Shown piece by piece: positions 1 through 7,924 of a DNA stretch of 64,000 bases. This stretch comes from an uncultured candidate division WPS-2 bacterium. Its GTDB lineage: Bacteria; Vulcanimicrobiota; Vulcanimicrobiia; Vulcanimicrobiales; Vulcanimicrobiaceae. Where the stretch lies: contig CALEYW010000026.1 in NCBI GenBank assembly GCA_937927945.1, positions 54,935 through 118,934 on the forward strand, given 5' to 3'. Both the position numbers and the translations under genes were made by a program. Under the pieces are notes generated by a model. It saw nothing but the letters and a program-made list of their open reading frames with translations. It did no database searches and had not been told where the DNA came from. Position 1 is the first letter of the stretch; the number at the start of each line of letters is the position of its first letter.

Positions 1-705
1 CTGCGGGAGCTCCGGAACCGGCTGGCAATCTGCGTCGCGACCGTCCTCGGGTTGGCGGTCGTGCTGCTCTGGCCGTGCCAGCAAGCCATTCGGCCGCTGG
101 TGCGTTTGTATTTCGGCGACAAAATCGTCCTGCACGCCTTCGGCCCCGCCGACGCGGTGTGGGCGATCTTCAAATTCGCGATCTACGGCGCGATCGTGCT
201 CGGCCTGCCGGTCCTGCTGTATCAGATCTGGATGTTCGTGGTCCCCGCGGTGCACCCGAAGACCCGCCGGGCCGTCTACTCCTACGTCCTGCCGTCGTTC
301 TTGCTGGCGCTGCTGGGCATCGCGTTCGCGCACTTCCTGGTCATCCCGCGGGTCATCGGCGCGCTGATCCAGATCACCAACACGATCGCCGACCCGACGT
401 TCGGCATCGAGTCGACCGTCAACCTGATCCTGCTGCTGTTCCTGGCGTTCGCGCTGGTGTTTCAGACGCCGGTGGTCATGCTGCTGATGGCCCGCATCGG
501 CCTCGTGAACACGGTGATGCTGCGCAAGTACCGGCGCTACATCGTCTTCGGGATGCTGCTCGCCGGCGGCGTCCTGGCCCCTGACGGCAGCCCGGTCACC
601 ATGCTGCTGATCGCCTCGCCGATGTACGTCCTGTTCGAGGCCTCGATCTGGCTGATCGTCTTGATGGAGCGCAGGTGGAAGCGCGACGCGGCGTTGGAGT
701 CGTAG
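1..705 (+). CDS. tatC: TatC, twin-arginine translocase core subunit (5' end outside window)
   Basis: TatC is the multi-span membrane receptor that binds twin-arginine signal peptides and, with TatA, moves folded proteins across the cytoplasmic membrane. The reading frame is open from the first base, and the first visible residues LRELRNRL match the N-terminal HLxELRxR motif of the family, so only about 15-20 residues should be missing. Further family marks are LPVLLYQIWMFV followed by a Pro and basic residues, FQTPVVMLLMARIG, and the cytoplasmic loop RKYRRY before the last two helices. Visible length is 234 residues; the family is about 250. The stop lies inside the start region of resB (31-base overlap), so the two are probably co-translated. 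A Rieske protein further on is a plausible Tat substrate. Identification is firm. Confidence 0.93.
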   Translation: MRELRNRLAICVATVLGLAVVLLWPCQQAIRPLVRLYFGDKIVLHAFGPADAVWAIFKFAIYGAIVLGLPVLLYQIWMFVVPAVHPKTRRAVYSYVLPSFLLALLGIAFAHFLVIPRVIGALIQITNTIADPTFGIESTVNLILLLFLAFALVFQTPVVMLLMARIGLVNTVMLRKYRRYIVFGMLLAGGVLAPDGSPVTMLLIASPMYVLFEASIWLIVLMERRWKRDAALES

Positions 706-2105
706 CGCTCACGGCGCTCGGCCCGCTGCGGGAAGCGTGGGCCGACCTCGTGCGTACGTTCGCCAACGTGACGTTCGGCGTCACGCTGCTCGGCGTGTGG
801 GCCTTTCTTACCTTGATCGGCGTCGTGCTCGAGCAAGGGAAAGATCCGTCGTTTTACGCCGCCAACTACGCGCCGCCGATCGCACGGCTCATCGCGCGGC
901 TCGACCTCGCCAACATCTATCACAGCGCCGCATACCTGGGCGTGCTGGGATTGATCTTGTGCTCGATGGCGGCGGCGACGTTCACCAAAGTGATACCGCG
1001 CCGCATCCCGCGTCTGGGACCCGTCAAGGTCGACGCGATCCCGCTGCACGCGAAGGTCGTCGTCGCCGGCGACGTCGAGACGGCTCGTGAACGGATCGCG
1101 GCGTTCTTCGCGCAACGTGGCTGGCAGGTGCGCAAGCGCGCGTTCGGCGGCGACGAGTGGACGTTCGCGGACAAGAACAATTGGGCGCGCCGCGGCGTGC
1201 TCGTCGCGCACGTCGGCTTTCTGATCATCGCGATCGGCACGACGATCTACTGGGCCAAGGGCTACAGCGGCCAGTTCGCCGTGCTCAGCGGTGAGACGGC
1301 GACGATCCCCGAGAACGGCGCGAAGGTCGATCTGCGGCGCTTCGCCTATCGCATCGACCCGATCACGACGAAGGCCGGCATCGTCTACCAGCCGATCGAC
1401 TACGTCTCCGACGCCAAGGTCACGGGCAAGGACGGCGTCACGCGCGATGCCGTGATTCGCGTGAACCAGCCGTACGACGTCGACGGCACGCTGATCTATC
1501 AGGCGACGTACGGTTTCGCGATCGACTTCCGGCTCACCAAAGACGGCCGGCCCGTTCCCGGCAGCCCCGACCATCCGCTCAAGGAAGGCGAAGGCTTTCC
1601 GATCGACGGCACGACGCGGGCGATCCAGTACACGCGTTTCGTCGGCACGATCGACCGCGCGACCGGCCAACCGGCAGCGGATCCGCGGCCGAACGACCCC
1701 GGAATCGTCATCCAGGCGTTTGACGGCGAGCGTGCCGTCGGCAGCGCCCTCGTGCCGCTCGGCCAGACGGTCGAACTCGGCGCGGGCTTCGCCCTCACGC
1801 CGGTCCGCTACGTCCTCTACTCCGGCTTCCAGTACCGCAACGACCCCGGGATGCTCGTCGTCGGGCTCGGCGCGTTCGTCCTGCTGACCGGCCTGTGCAT
1901 CTCGATGTACTTCTTGCCGGCCCGGCTGTTCGTCATCGCCCGCCCGGTCCCGGGCGGCACCGAGGTGGGGCTCGCGGCGACGACCGTGAAGGGCTACGAT
2001 GTGTTCGAGGACCGCTTCCGGGAAATCGTCGACGCGCTCCATCGGACGCAACCGCTCGCGGACGTCACCGAAGTCACACCCGCCCCGGCGCTCGGAACGG
2101 TATAA
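675..2105 (+). CDS. resB: ResB/Ccs1-like cytochrome c biogenesis protein
   Basis: ResB (Ccs1) with CcsA forms the System II machine that carries heme across the membrane and ligates it to apocytochromes c. The 476-residue protein has membrane spans near residues 33-55 and 85-105, another near 180-195, a large extracytoplasmic domain (about 200-400) and a last span near 400-420, which is the ResB layout. The motif GVVLEQGKDPSFY after the first span is typical. The GTG start at 675 is supported by GGAG at 666-669 with 5-base spacing; it lies inside tatC. ccsA follows after 8 bases, so tatC-resB-ccsA is one unit. It agrees with the several c-type cytochromes in this window. Confidence 0.88.
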   Translation: MEARRGVGVVALTALGPLREAWADLVRTFANVTFGVTLLGVWAFLTLIGVVLEQGKDPSFYAANYAPPIARLIARLDLANIYHSAAYLGVLGLILCSMAAATFTKVIPRRIPRLGPVKVDAIPLHAKVVVAGDVETARERIAAFFAQRGWQVRKRAFGGDEWTFADKNNWARRGVLVAHVGFLIIAIGTTIYWAKGYSGQFAVLSGETATIPENGAKVDLRRFAYRIDPITTKAGIVYQPIDYVSDAKVTGKDGVTRDAVIRVNQPYDVDGTLIYQATYGFAIDFRLTKDGRPVPGSPDHPLKEGEGFPIDGTTRAIQYTRFVGTIDRATGQPAADPRPNDPGIVIQAFDGERAVGSALVPLGQTVELGAGFALTPVRYVLYSGFQYRNDPGMLVVGLGAFVLLTGLCISMYFLPARLFVIARPVPGGTEVGLAATTVKGYDVFEDRFREIVDALHRTQPLADVTEVTPAPALGTV

Positions 2106-2113
2106 GGAGAGGT

Positions 2114-3106
2114 ATGGACCCGACCAGAGAGCTGCTCGACCAAACGCTGCTGCGCATCGGGATCGCTTCGTACGTCACGGGCGCCCTGGTGCTGTTCGGC
2201 TACTTCCTCCTGCGCACGCCGTTGCTGCGCGCCATCGGCATGCCGCTCGCGATCCTCGGCTGCGCGGCACAGTTCGTCGAACTCGGCACGCGCTGGTGGA
2301 TGACGGGCGTATGGCCGCTGACGAACCTGTACGGCTCGCTTTCGCTCTTCAGCGCAGTCGCCGTCACGATCTTCCTCATCTTCGCGTATCGTTACGACTT
2401 CGCGCTGATCGGCGGTCCGGTACTCGCGGTGGCGGCGATCGCGTTCAGCTACGCGACGACGTGGAACGAGGGGTACATGCCGGCGGTGCCGGCGCTGCAA
2501 TCGTACTGGATCAAGATCCACGTGCCGATCGTCATCACGGCGTACGCCTCGTTCATGGTCGCAGCGTGCGTGTCGCTGCTCTATCTGTTCAAGGCCGCGG
2601 CGGAACGGCGGTACGAGACGCGCGGCACCACGCTGCGCGGCGTCGTCGCCGCGCCCGCCGGCGGCACGATGGACGTCTCGCTCAGCACCACTGCCTACGC
2701 CGCGCCGCCGCCGGGAATCGTCCGCATCGACACGCCCGCGATCGCGCAAGCGGCAGCCGCGGGGGACGCTGCCGCGCAATGGCTGGCAGGACTACCGTCG
2801 CTGGCGCGTCTCGACGTCATACAGTATCGCGTCATCGCGGTCGGCCTGCCGCTCCTCTCGCTCGGCATCATCACCGGCGCGATGTGGGCGAAAGAAGCAT
2901 GGGGTGCCTACTGGCAGTGGGACCCCAAAGAAACGGCCGCGCTGATCTCATGGATCGTGTACGCGATGTTCATGCATCTGCACACGCGCCCCGAGTGGCG
3001 CGGAACGAAGACGGCCTGGATCAGCGTCATCGGCTTCGCCTCGATCGTCTTCTGCTACCTCGGCGTCAACATCTGGATCAGCGGCCTGCACTCCTATAAG
3101 ATGTAG
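2114..3106 (+). CDS. ccsA: CcsA/ResC cytochrome c synthase subunit
   Basis: CcsA is the multi-span heme-handling partner of ResB. The heme-binding WWD-type motif is visible as WGAYWQWDPKET at residues 263-274, followed by the family's LISWIVYAMFMHLH helix. Conserved histidines flank it. I chose ATG 2114 because a strong AAGGAGAGG ribosome site lies at 2104-2112; the open frame continues upstream into resB but without comparable support. The product is 330 residues. A hydrophilic insertion of about 70 residues (roughly 165-235) between two helices is longer than I would expect, as some CcsA proteins are more compact there. Last gene of the tatC-resB-ccsA unit. Confidence 0.93.
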   Translation: MDPTRELLDQTLLRIGIASYVTGALVLFGYFLLRTPLLRAIGMPLAILGCAAQFVELGTRWWMTGVWPLTNLYGSLSLFSAVAVTIFLIFAYRYDFALIGGPVLAVAAIAFSYATTWNEGYMPAVPALQSYWIKIHVPIVITAYASFMVAACVSLLYLFKAAAERRYETRGTTLRGVVAAPAGGTMDVSLSTTAYAAPPPGIVRIDTPAIAQAAAAGDAAAQWLAGLPSLARLDVIQYRVIAVGLPLLSLGIITGAMWAKEAWGAYWQWDPKETAALISWIVYAMFMHLHTRPEWRGTKTAWISVIGFASIVFCYLGVNIWISGLHSYKM

Positions 3107-3117
3107 CGCTCTCCGCC

Positions 3118-3351
3118 TCACCCTGAGACGGCAGGAGGCGGCGAACGCCGGTCGATGACGAGGTTTGCGGCCCACAGGACGAAGGTGAGCGCGAGTGCGA
3201 TCGTTTCGACGATGCCGAAGCGGACGCGCAGCGGGGTGAAGTCGTAGAGCAGCGCGAGGCCGACGTCGGCGAGCACGAACATGCGCGTGATCGGCCACGT
3301 TCGAGTCACGAAGACGAGGTAGGCGAAGATCAGCGCGAAGATCGTCTGCAC
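3118..3351 (-). CDS. Small membrane protein, unknown function
   Basis: I do not recognise this 77-residue protein. It shows two hydrophobic segments (about residues 3-16 and 46-65) joined by a polar stretch, and a proline-rich C-terminal tail. It starts with GTG 13 bases after the stop of the cytochrome c gene at 3365-3949 and reads in the same direction, so the two probably share an mRNA. That suggests a small membrane partner of the cytochrome, which is inference only. It converges with ccsA, with 11 bases between the two stops. Confidence 0.55.
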   Translation of the reverse strand: MQTIFALIFAYLVFVTRTWPITRMFVLADVGLALLYDFTPLRVRFGIVETIALALTFVLWAANLVIDRRSPPPAVSG

Positions 3352-3364
3352 GCGACGTCTTGTG

Positions 3365-3949
3365 TTACGTCGTGGTGCCGCGGGCCTGGGGTTCGGGGAA
3401 AATGGTCATCTGCGGCAGCGGCGTCGCGGGCGCTCCGAGCGCAGGATCGTCGAAGATGGCCTTCGCTTGGGGCGGCAGGTCCGGCAGGTGCTTCAAGAAG
3501 TACGTGAGCTGCCAAATCTGCTTCTCGTCGAGCGTCATGTCGTAGGCCGGCATTGCCGTCATGCGGATGCCGTGCTCGACTTTCCAGTAGATGACGCCTT
3601 CCGGATCGTCGTCGACGCCGTGTTTGGCAAACTGCGGCGCCTTGACCTCGAGCCCGCGCGCGATCGCGCTCGGCGTGCCGTGCCCGGTCCCGTGACAGAC
3701 GGCGCAGTTCTGCACGTACAGGTTCGCGCCGGCGACGAAGTCGGTTTCGGACGGCGGCCCGTACGGATAGGGCGGCATGGGTTTTTCGCGATCGATCGTC
3801 GCCTCGAGCGAGGTGCGCGCGAGCCACGTCTCGAGTTTGCCGGGCGGGACGTCCTGCCGAGCCATGACCGAGCCGGTCTTGACGGCACCGAACGCAACCA
3901 GGCCCAGCAGCAAGAACGCGACGACAAAGCCGAAGAGAAAAGGGCGCAT
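3365..3949 (-). CDS. Membrane-anchored monoheme cytochrome c
   Basis: An electron-transfer cytochrome held by an uncleaved N-terminal helix (residues 4-22). The heme attachment site is CAVCH at residues 82-86, and the likely distal ligand is Met133 in TAMPAYD. This is the usual class I layout with about 50 residues between heme site and methionine. The 194-residue protein ends in a proline-rich tail. Its position beside resB/ccsA fits a protein matured by that system. A small membrane protein follows in the same direction. The start ATG lies in the loop of a perfect inverted repeat (3941-3958), described separately. The redox partner cannot be read from the sequence. Confidence 0.88.
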   Translation of the reverse strand: MRPFLFGFVVAFLLLGLVAFGAVKTGSVMARQDVPPGKLETWLARTSLEATIDREKPMPPYPYGPPSETDFVAGANLYVQNCAVCHGTGHGTPSAIARGLEVKAPQFAKHGVDDDPEGVIYWKVEHGIRMTAMPAYDMTLDEKQIWQLTYFLKHLPDLPPQAKAIFDDPALGAPATPLPQMTIFPEPQARGTTT

Positions 3950-3958
3950 AAACGCCCT
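3941..3958 (-). promoter_or_regulatory. Hairpin with the cytochrome c start codon in its loop
   Basis: A perfect 6-base inverted repeat (AGGGCG / CGCCCT) with a 6-base loop. On the minus-strand mRNA the loop contains the ATG of the cytochrome gene, and the 5' arm contains AGGG, the only ribosome-site-like sequence. If it folds it would mask initiation. A 6-bp stem in GC-rich DNA could be chance. Confidence 0.35.
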
Positions 3959-4035
3959 GATTCTCCACGATGCCGGGAAGCATCACCTGCCGACGATCGC
4001 AACGGTTCGCGCTGCGGAACGGGTCTGATAGGCTA

Positions 4036-5520
4036 ATGGCCATCGCACCACCGCCCGCGAAGACCCTTGAAGAGCTGCAGTTCGCAAATTCGTTCGCGGC
4101 GCTTGGTGATGCGTTCTCGGAGTCGCGTTCGCCGAAGGGTATTCCGAACGCGCGCCTAGTCGCGTTCAGCCCCGCCGCCGCCGAGCTGATCGATCTGCGC
4201 CCCGGCGAAGAACGGCGCCCCGAGTTCCTCGCGTTGGCGAGCGGCAACGCACTGGTGCGCGGAATGGAACCGGTCGCGGCGATGTACGGCGGCCACCAAT
4301 TCGGCGTGTGGGCCGGCCAGCTCGGCGACGGCCGTGCGATCTTGCTCGGCGAAGTGCACTCCTCGAGCCGCGCGCAAGGCGCCGGGTGCTGGGAACTGCA
4401 GATCAAAGGCGGCGGGATGACGGCGTTCTCGCGCTTCGCCGACGGCCGCGCGGTCGTGCGTTCCACGGTGCGCGAATTTCTTGCCAGCGAAGCGATGGAC
4501 GCGCTCGGCATCCCCACCACGCGCGCGCTCGCCATGACGGCCGGCGACGAACCGGTGCTGCGCGAGCGAATCGAACGCGCGGCGACAATCATTCGCGTCG
4601 CGCCGAGCTTCGTGCGTTTCGGGTCGTTCGAGATCTTTCACTACCGCAAGCAGTTCGACGCGGTGAAGACGCTCGCCGACTACACGATCGAACGCTATTT
4701 TCCGCAGATCACCCACCCCGACGAGCGGGTGCGCTACGCGCGCTTTCTCGAGGCGGTCGTCGACCGCACCGCGATGCTGATGGCCCAGTGGCAGGCGGTC
4801 GGTTTCGCGCACGGCGTGATGAACACCGACAACTTTTCGATTCTGGGCCTGACCCTCGATTACGGTCCGTACGGTTTCATCGAAGCCTACGATCCCGGCT
4901 TCATCTGCAACCACACCGACGAGGGCGGACGCTACGCGTTCGACCGCCAGCCCACGGTAGGATTCTGGAACTGCCACGCGCTCGCCGCCGCGCTCTCGTC
5001 ACTGATCACGGAAGACGATCGGAAAGCCGCCCTCGCGCGGTACGAGCCGGCGTTCTGGACGACGTACCTGGTGCGCATGAACGCGAAGCTCGGCTTGCTC
5101 GAATCCGCCGACGGCAACGTCGCTCTGGTGGAAGACGTCGTCACGCTGTTGGCCCAGCGGCGAGTCGACTGGACGAACTTCTGGCGCGCGCTCTCTCACG
5201 ACGACGCGAGCGCCCTCGCACTGCTCGGCGAAGACGAAACGTCGCGCGCGTGGTTCGCTCGGTACCGCGCGCACGCCGCGCTCGACCCGCGCGACGACGC
5301 GAAGCGGCGGATCGCGATGCGCGCCGCGAATCCGAAATTCGTGCTGCGCAACTGGATCGCGCAGCAGGCGATCGAGGCCTGCGAAGCCGGCGACGATGCC
5401 GTCGTGCGCGCCGCCTACGACGTGCTGCGCGCGCCGTACGACGAGCACCCGGAACACAACGCGTGGGCGAATCCCGCGCCTCCGGAATACGCCCACCTCG
5501 AGGTCAGCTGCTCGTCGTAA
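4036..5520 (+). CDS. selO: SelO/YdiU protein AMPylase (pseudokinase fold)
   Basis: SelO transfers AMP from ATP to hydroxyl side chains of proteins and is linked to redox stress. The 494-residue product is family length. Signature stretches are MYGGHQFGVWAGQLGDGRA in the N-lobe, the kinase-like GVMNTDNFSILGLTLDYGP segment carrying metal and catalytic residues, and FDRQPTVGFWNCHALA. The C-terminus ends SCSS, the conserved cysteine tail where the animal homologue has selenocysteine. ATG 4036 is chosen because it places the conserved LEELQFANSFAALGDAFS near the N-terminus; the open frame extends 66 bases upstream without family similarity. It is divergent from the cytochrome gene and appears monocistronic. 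No clear ribosome site is visible. Confidence 0.95.
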   Translation: MAIAPPPAKTLEELQFANSFAALGDAFSESRSPKGIPNARLVAFSPAAAELIDLRPGEERRPEFLALASGNALVRGMEPVAAMYGGHQFGVWAGQLGDGRAILLGEVHSSSRAQGAGCWELQIKGGGMTAFSRFADGRAVVRSTVREFLASEAMDALGIPTTRALAMTAGDEPVLRERIERAATIIRVAPSFVRFGSFEIFHYRKQFDAVKTLADYTIERYFPQITHPDERVRYARFLEAVVDRTAMLMAQWQAVGFAHGVMNTDNFSILGLTLDYGPYGFIEAYDPGFICNHTDEGGRYAFDRQPTVGFWNCHALAAALSSLITEDDRKAALARYEPAFWTTYLVRMNAKLGLLESADGNVALVEDVVTLLAQRRVDWTNFWRALSHDDASALALLGEDETSRAWFARYRAHAALDPRDDAKRRIAMRAANPKFVLRNWIAQQAIEACEAGDDAVVRAAYDVLRAPYDEHPEHNAWANPAPPEYAHLEVSCSS

Positions 5521-5567
5521 CCCGGCCCCGGGGGTAGCCCCATCGTGGCGCCCAGCGCTCCACTATA

Positions 5568-5602
5568 TTGACGTGCGCCGATCCAGGTGGTAATATCGAT
5601 AT
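5568..5602 (+). promoter_or_regulatory. ars promoter with operator-like palindrome, leaderless layout
   Basis: TTGACG at 5568-5573 and TAATAT at 5591-5596 are 17 bases apart. The -10 is overlapped by the perfect palindrome ATATCGATAT (5593-5602), a plausible ArsR site, and ATTGAC (5567-5572) has an inverted partner GTCAAT at 5605-5610. The ATG of arsR begins 6 bases after the -10, where transcription should start, so the mRNA may have no 5' leader. AGGTGG at 5585-5590 would then lie upstream of the transcript. Confidence 0.6.
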
Positions 5603-5935
5603 ATGTCAATGCAACGCTGCTGCCCGCCGGCAAGGGTCGATCAGGCGGAGCGCACCGCGGACGCTTCGCTTTTCAAGGTGCTCGCCGACCCGCACCGGCT
5701 CACGATGCTCGCAACGCTCGCGCGTGCCGAGGACGAGGTCTGCGTCTGCGACTTCACGGACGCGCTTCCGCTCGAACAACCCACCGTCTCGCACCACCTG
5801 AAGATCTTGCGCGATGCGCGGCTCGTGACGTGCGAGCGCCGAGGCACGTGGGTCTACTACCGGATCGCCCCAGATGCACGCGATCGCATCGGTGCCATCC
5901 TGCAATCCGTAATCCCGGAGAAGGTCCTCGTATGA
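5603..5935 (+). CDS. arsR: ArsR/SmtB-family metalloregulator
   Basis: A 110-residue winged-helix repressor that should release its operator when As(III) or a related metal binds. EVCVCDF (about residues 48-54) corresponds to the ELCVCDL metal-binding helix of ArsR proteins with vicinal cysteines. The recognition helix LEQPTVSHHLKILRDARLV and wing (RRGTWVYYRI) follow. A further CC pair lies at residues 6-7. The ATG at 5603 sits 6 bases after a good -10 element; a second ATG at 5609 would remove only MS. The stop overlaps the arsI ATG by 4 bases (ATGA). First gene of the arsenic operon and probably its autoregulator. Confidence 0.92.
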   Translation: MSMQRCCPPARVDQAERTADASLFKVLADPHRLTMLATLARAEDEVCVCDFTDALPLEQPTVSHHLKILRDARLVTCERRGTWVYYRIAPDARDRIGAILQSVIPEKVLV

Positions 5936-6333
5936 AGATGCACCTCAACCTCGCGACGCGCGACCTCGACGCCAGCGTCGCATTCTACTCGACGCTGCTC
6001 GACGCGCAGCCCGCCAAGAAGCTCGACGACTACGCCCTGTTCATCACCGAGCAGCCGGGACTCGAGCTCGCGCTCGATCTCGACGGCGGCGCGCAGGCCG
6101 GTCACGGTCAGCACTTCGGCATCGTCGTCGAGTCGGCGGACGCCGTCGACGCGCAGGTCGCGCGCCTGCAGAGCGCCGGCTACGCGGTGGACGTCGAACG
6201 CGAAGAGACGTGCTGCTACGCGAAGCAGACCAAAGTGTGGGCGAGCGATCCGGAAGGGCGTCGCTGGGAGACGTACGTCGTGCACGAGGACACCGAGGCG
6301 CGCGACGACGCCGAGGCGACGTGCTGCTCGTAA
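5932..6333 (+). CDS. arsI: ArsI/CadI-family metalloenzyme (glyoxalase fold)
   Basis: ArsI enzymes are Fe(II) dioxygenases that split the carbon-arsenic bond of trivalent organoarsenicals; close relatives are named CadI. The 133-residue protein is a single vicinal-oxygen-chelate domain. Likely metal ligands are His4, His61 and Glu113 (RWETYVV), and the organoarsenical-binding pair is Cys94-Cys95 in ETCCYAKQTKVW. The C-terminus carries another CC pair (131-132), as in many ArsI/CadI proteins. It overlaps arsR by 4 bases and is followed by acr3, so an arsenic role is better supported than a cadmium one. The exact substrate cannot be settled from sequence. Confidence 0.88.
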   Translation: MKMHLNLATRDLDASVAFYSTLLDAQPAKKLDDYALFITEQPGLELALDLDGGAQAGHGQHFGIVVESADAVDAQVARLQSAGYAVDVEREETCCYAKQTKVWASDPEGRRWETYVVHEDTEARDDAEATCCS

Positions 6334-6368
6334 GGAAGCTCCTCGGCCGAGTATCGTCGTTGGGCCGG

Positions 6369-6467
6369 GTGACGTTCTGCGAGTCTTGCGGCGAAGTGTG
6401 CAGCCCCCTCTGCGCCGCCGACGCGCGCCGCGAACGGAGTGCCGTCGCGTTCAATTTCGGCAGATAG
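6369..6467 (+). CDS. Cysteine-rich micro-protein in the arsenic operon
   Basis: A GTG-started frame of 32 residues with the pattern FCESCGEVCSPLC and then a basic stretch (ADARRER). It fills the gap between arsI and acr3, and its TAG at 6465-6467 is one base before the ATG chosen for acr3, consistent with coupled translation. Short proteins of the type FCxxCGxVC followed by Arg/Ala-rich residues occur in high-GC bacteria, to my recollection. Four cysteines could bind zinc or a trivalent metalloid. There is no strong ribosome site, so the evidence is its composition and its fit between neighbours. Confidence 0.5.
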   Translation: MTFCESCGEVCSPLCAADARRERSAVAFNFGR

Positions 6468-6468
6468 C

Positions 6469-7539
6469 ATGCTGCTCATTTCACGCGTCGCCCGTGCGAT
6501 GCTGCTCCGCCGTCCGGTGCAGCGTCGGCTTTCCACGCTCGACCGGTACCTGACCGGGTGGATCGTCGCCGCGATGCTCGTGGGCGTAGCGCTCGGCGCC
6601 ATGAACGTGCGCGTCCCGGCGATCATCGTGCCGCTGGGGCTCATCGCAATGATGTATCCGCCGTTCGCGCGAGTCCGTTACGACGCGCTGCCGGCTGTCC
6701 TGCGCGATCTCCGACTCCTCGGGCTGTCCATCGTCCAAAACTGGATCATCGGTCCGCTGCTGATGTTCGCGCTCGCGGCGCTGTGCCTGCCGCACCATCC
6801 GGACTACTTCGCCGGTCTCGTGCTCATCGGGCTCGCGCGGTGCATCGCAATGGTCGTGGTCTGGAACGAAATCGCCCGCGGCGATCGAGAATACACGGCG
6901 GCGCTCGTCGCCCTCAACTCGATCTTCCAAATCGTTGCCTACGGCGCGCTCGCTTACGTCTTCGTGACCGTGCTTCCGCCGCTCGTGGGGCTGCCCTCGC
7001 TCGCCGTGCACCTCACGATCGCGCAGGTTGCGGCCAACGTGGGACTCTACCTGGGCGTCCCGTTCGCGGCAGGTGCTTTGACCCGCGCGCTCGTGCGTCC
7101 GCGCGTCGGTGTGGCGGCATACGACGACGGCTTCGTCCCGCGGATCGCGCCGCTGACCCTCCTCGCCCTGCTCGTCACGATCGTAGCGATGTTTTCGCTC
7201 CAAGGTGCGCGCATCATCGCCCATCCCCTCGACGTCGTGCTGGTCGCGCTGCCGCTCGTCTTGTACTTCGTCATCATGTTCGCGCTCGCGTTCGTGATGG
7301 GACGCGGCATCCGAGCGAGCTACGAGCGGACTGTCGCCCTGGCCCTTACCGCCGCGAGCAACAACTTCGAGCTTGCGATCGCCGTTTGCGTCGCGCTTTT
7401 CGGCATCGACTCCGGCGAAGCGTTCGCGGCCGTAGTCGGCCCGCTCATCGAGGTGCCCGTCATGCTCGTCCTGGTTCGTGTCGCCCTGGCCATGCGGGCA
7501 AGCTTCGAGTCGCAGGGCGCCTCTGAGATCGCTGCGTGA
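6469..7539 (+). CDS. acr3: ACR3-type arsenite efflux permease
   Basis: ACR3 exports As(III) using the proton motive force. The protein (about 356 residues) has about ten membrane spans. Characteristic segments are the essential-cysteine region GLARCIAMVVVWNEIARGD, and ALTAASNNFELAIAV in the ninth-span region. PLIEVPVMLVLVR near the C-terminus is also typical. I chose ATG 6469, directly after the micro-ORF stop; an in-frame GTG at 6439 would add 10 residues (PSRSISADS) that do not look like family sequence. The gene ends GTGA, overlapping the remnant of arsC. Third functional member of the operon. Confidence 0.93.
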   Translation: MLLISRVARAMLLRRPVQRRLSTLDRYLTGWIVAAMLVGVALGAMNVRVPAIIVPLGLIAMMYPPFARVRYDALPAVLRDLRLLGLSIVQNWIIGPLLMFALAALCLPHHPDYFAGLVLIGLARCIAMVVVWNEIARGDREYTAALVALNSIFQIVAYGALAYVFVTVLPPLVGLPSLAVHLTIAQVAANVGLYLGVPFAAGALTRALVRPRVGVAAYDDGFVPRIAPLTLLALLVTIVAMFSLQGARIIAHPLDVVLVALPLVLYFVIMFALAFVMGRGIRASYERTVALALTAASNNFELAIAVCVALFGIDSGEAFAAVVGPLIEVPVMLVLVRVALAMRASFESQGASEIAA

Positions 7540-7906
7540 AAACCGCCCTCTTCGTTTGCATCCACAACAGCGCCCGAAGCCAGATGGCCGAGGCGTTCGT
7601 GAACGAGCGGCACGGTGACCGGTCGCGATGCGCGAGCTCGGCATGGACATCAGCGGCAATCGATCGAAGTCGGTGAGCGACCGGGACATCCGCTCGCGGG
7701 AATACGACTACGTCGTCACGGTCTGTGACGAATCGAGCGCTCATTCGTGCCCCATCTACCCGACGCGCGGTGACCGCCTGCATTGGTCCTTCGCGGATCC
7801 ATCATCGTTCACCGGTGCGGCTGAGGAACGACTGGCACGCACGCGCCAGGTCCGCGATGCGATCGCGCAACGCGTCGATGCTTGGGCCAGTTCGCTGACG
7901 AGATAA
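7536..7906 (+). pseudogene. arsC: arsC arsenate reductase, broken by an internal deletion
   Basis: Thioredoxin-type ArsC (low-molecular-weight phosphatase fold) reduces arsenate. The first part from GTG 7536 reads VKTALFVCIHNSARSQMAEAFVNERHGDR and has an intact CX5R phosphate loop (CIHNSAR). Near 7620 the frame is lost. The rest of the protein continues in another frame from about 7628 (MRELGMDISGNRSKSV, then YVVTVCDESS and LHWSFADPS) to the stop at 7906. The usual segment between them, about 20-25 residues including the YSAG motif, is absent. A small out-of-frame deletion explains both. The first frame ends at 7671. The operon keeps efflux and ArsI but has lost arsenate reduction here. Confidence 0.85.
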
Positions 7907-7924
7907 GGGAACGGGCGATGCCGG

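Noticed and set aside
5934..6333. Calling the glyoxalase-fold gene a lactoylglutathione lyase
   Set aside because: The vicinal Cys94-Cys95, the terminal CC pair and the ars operon context fit ArsI/CadI and not glyoxalase I.
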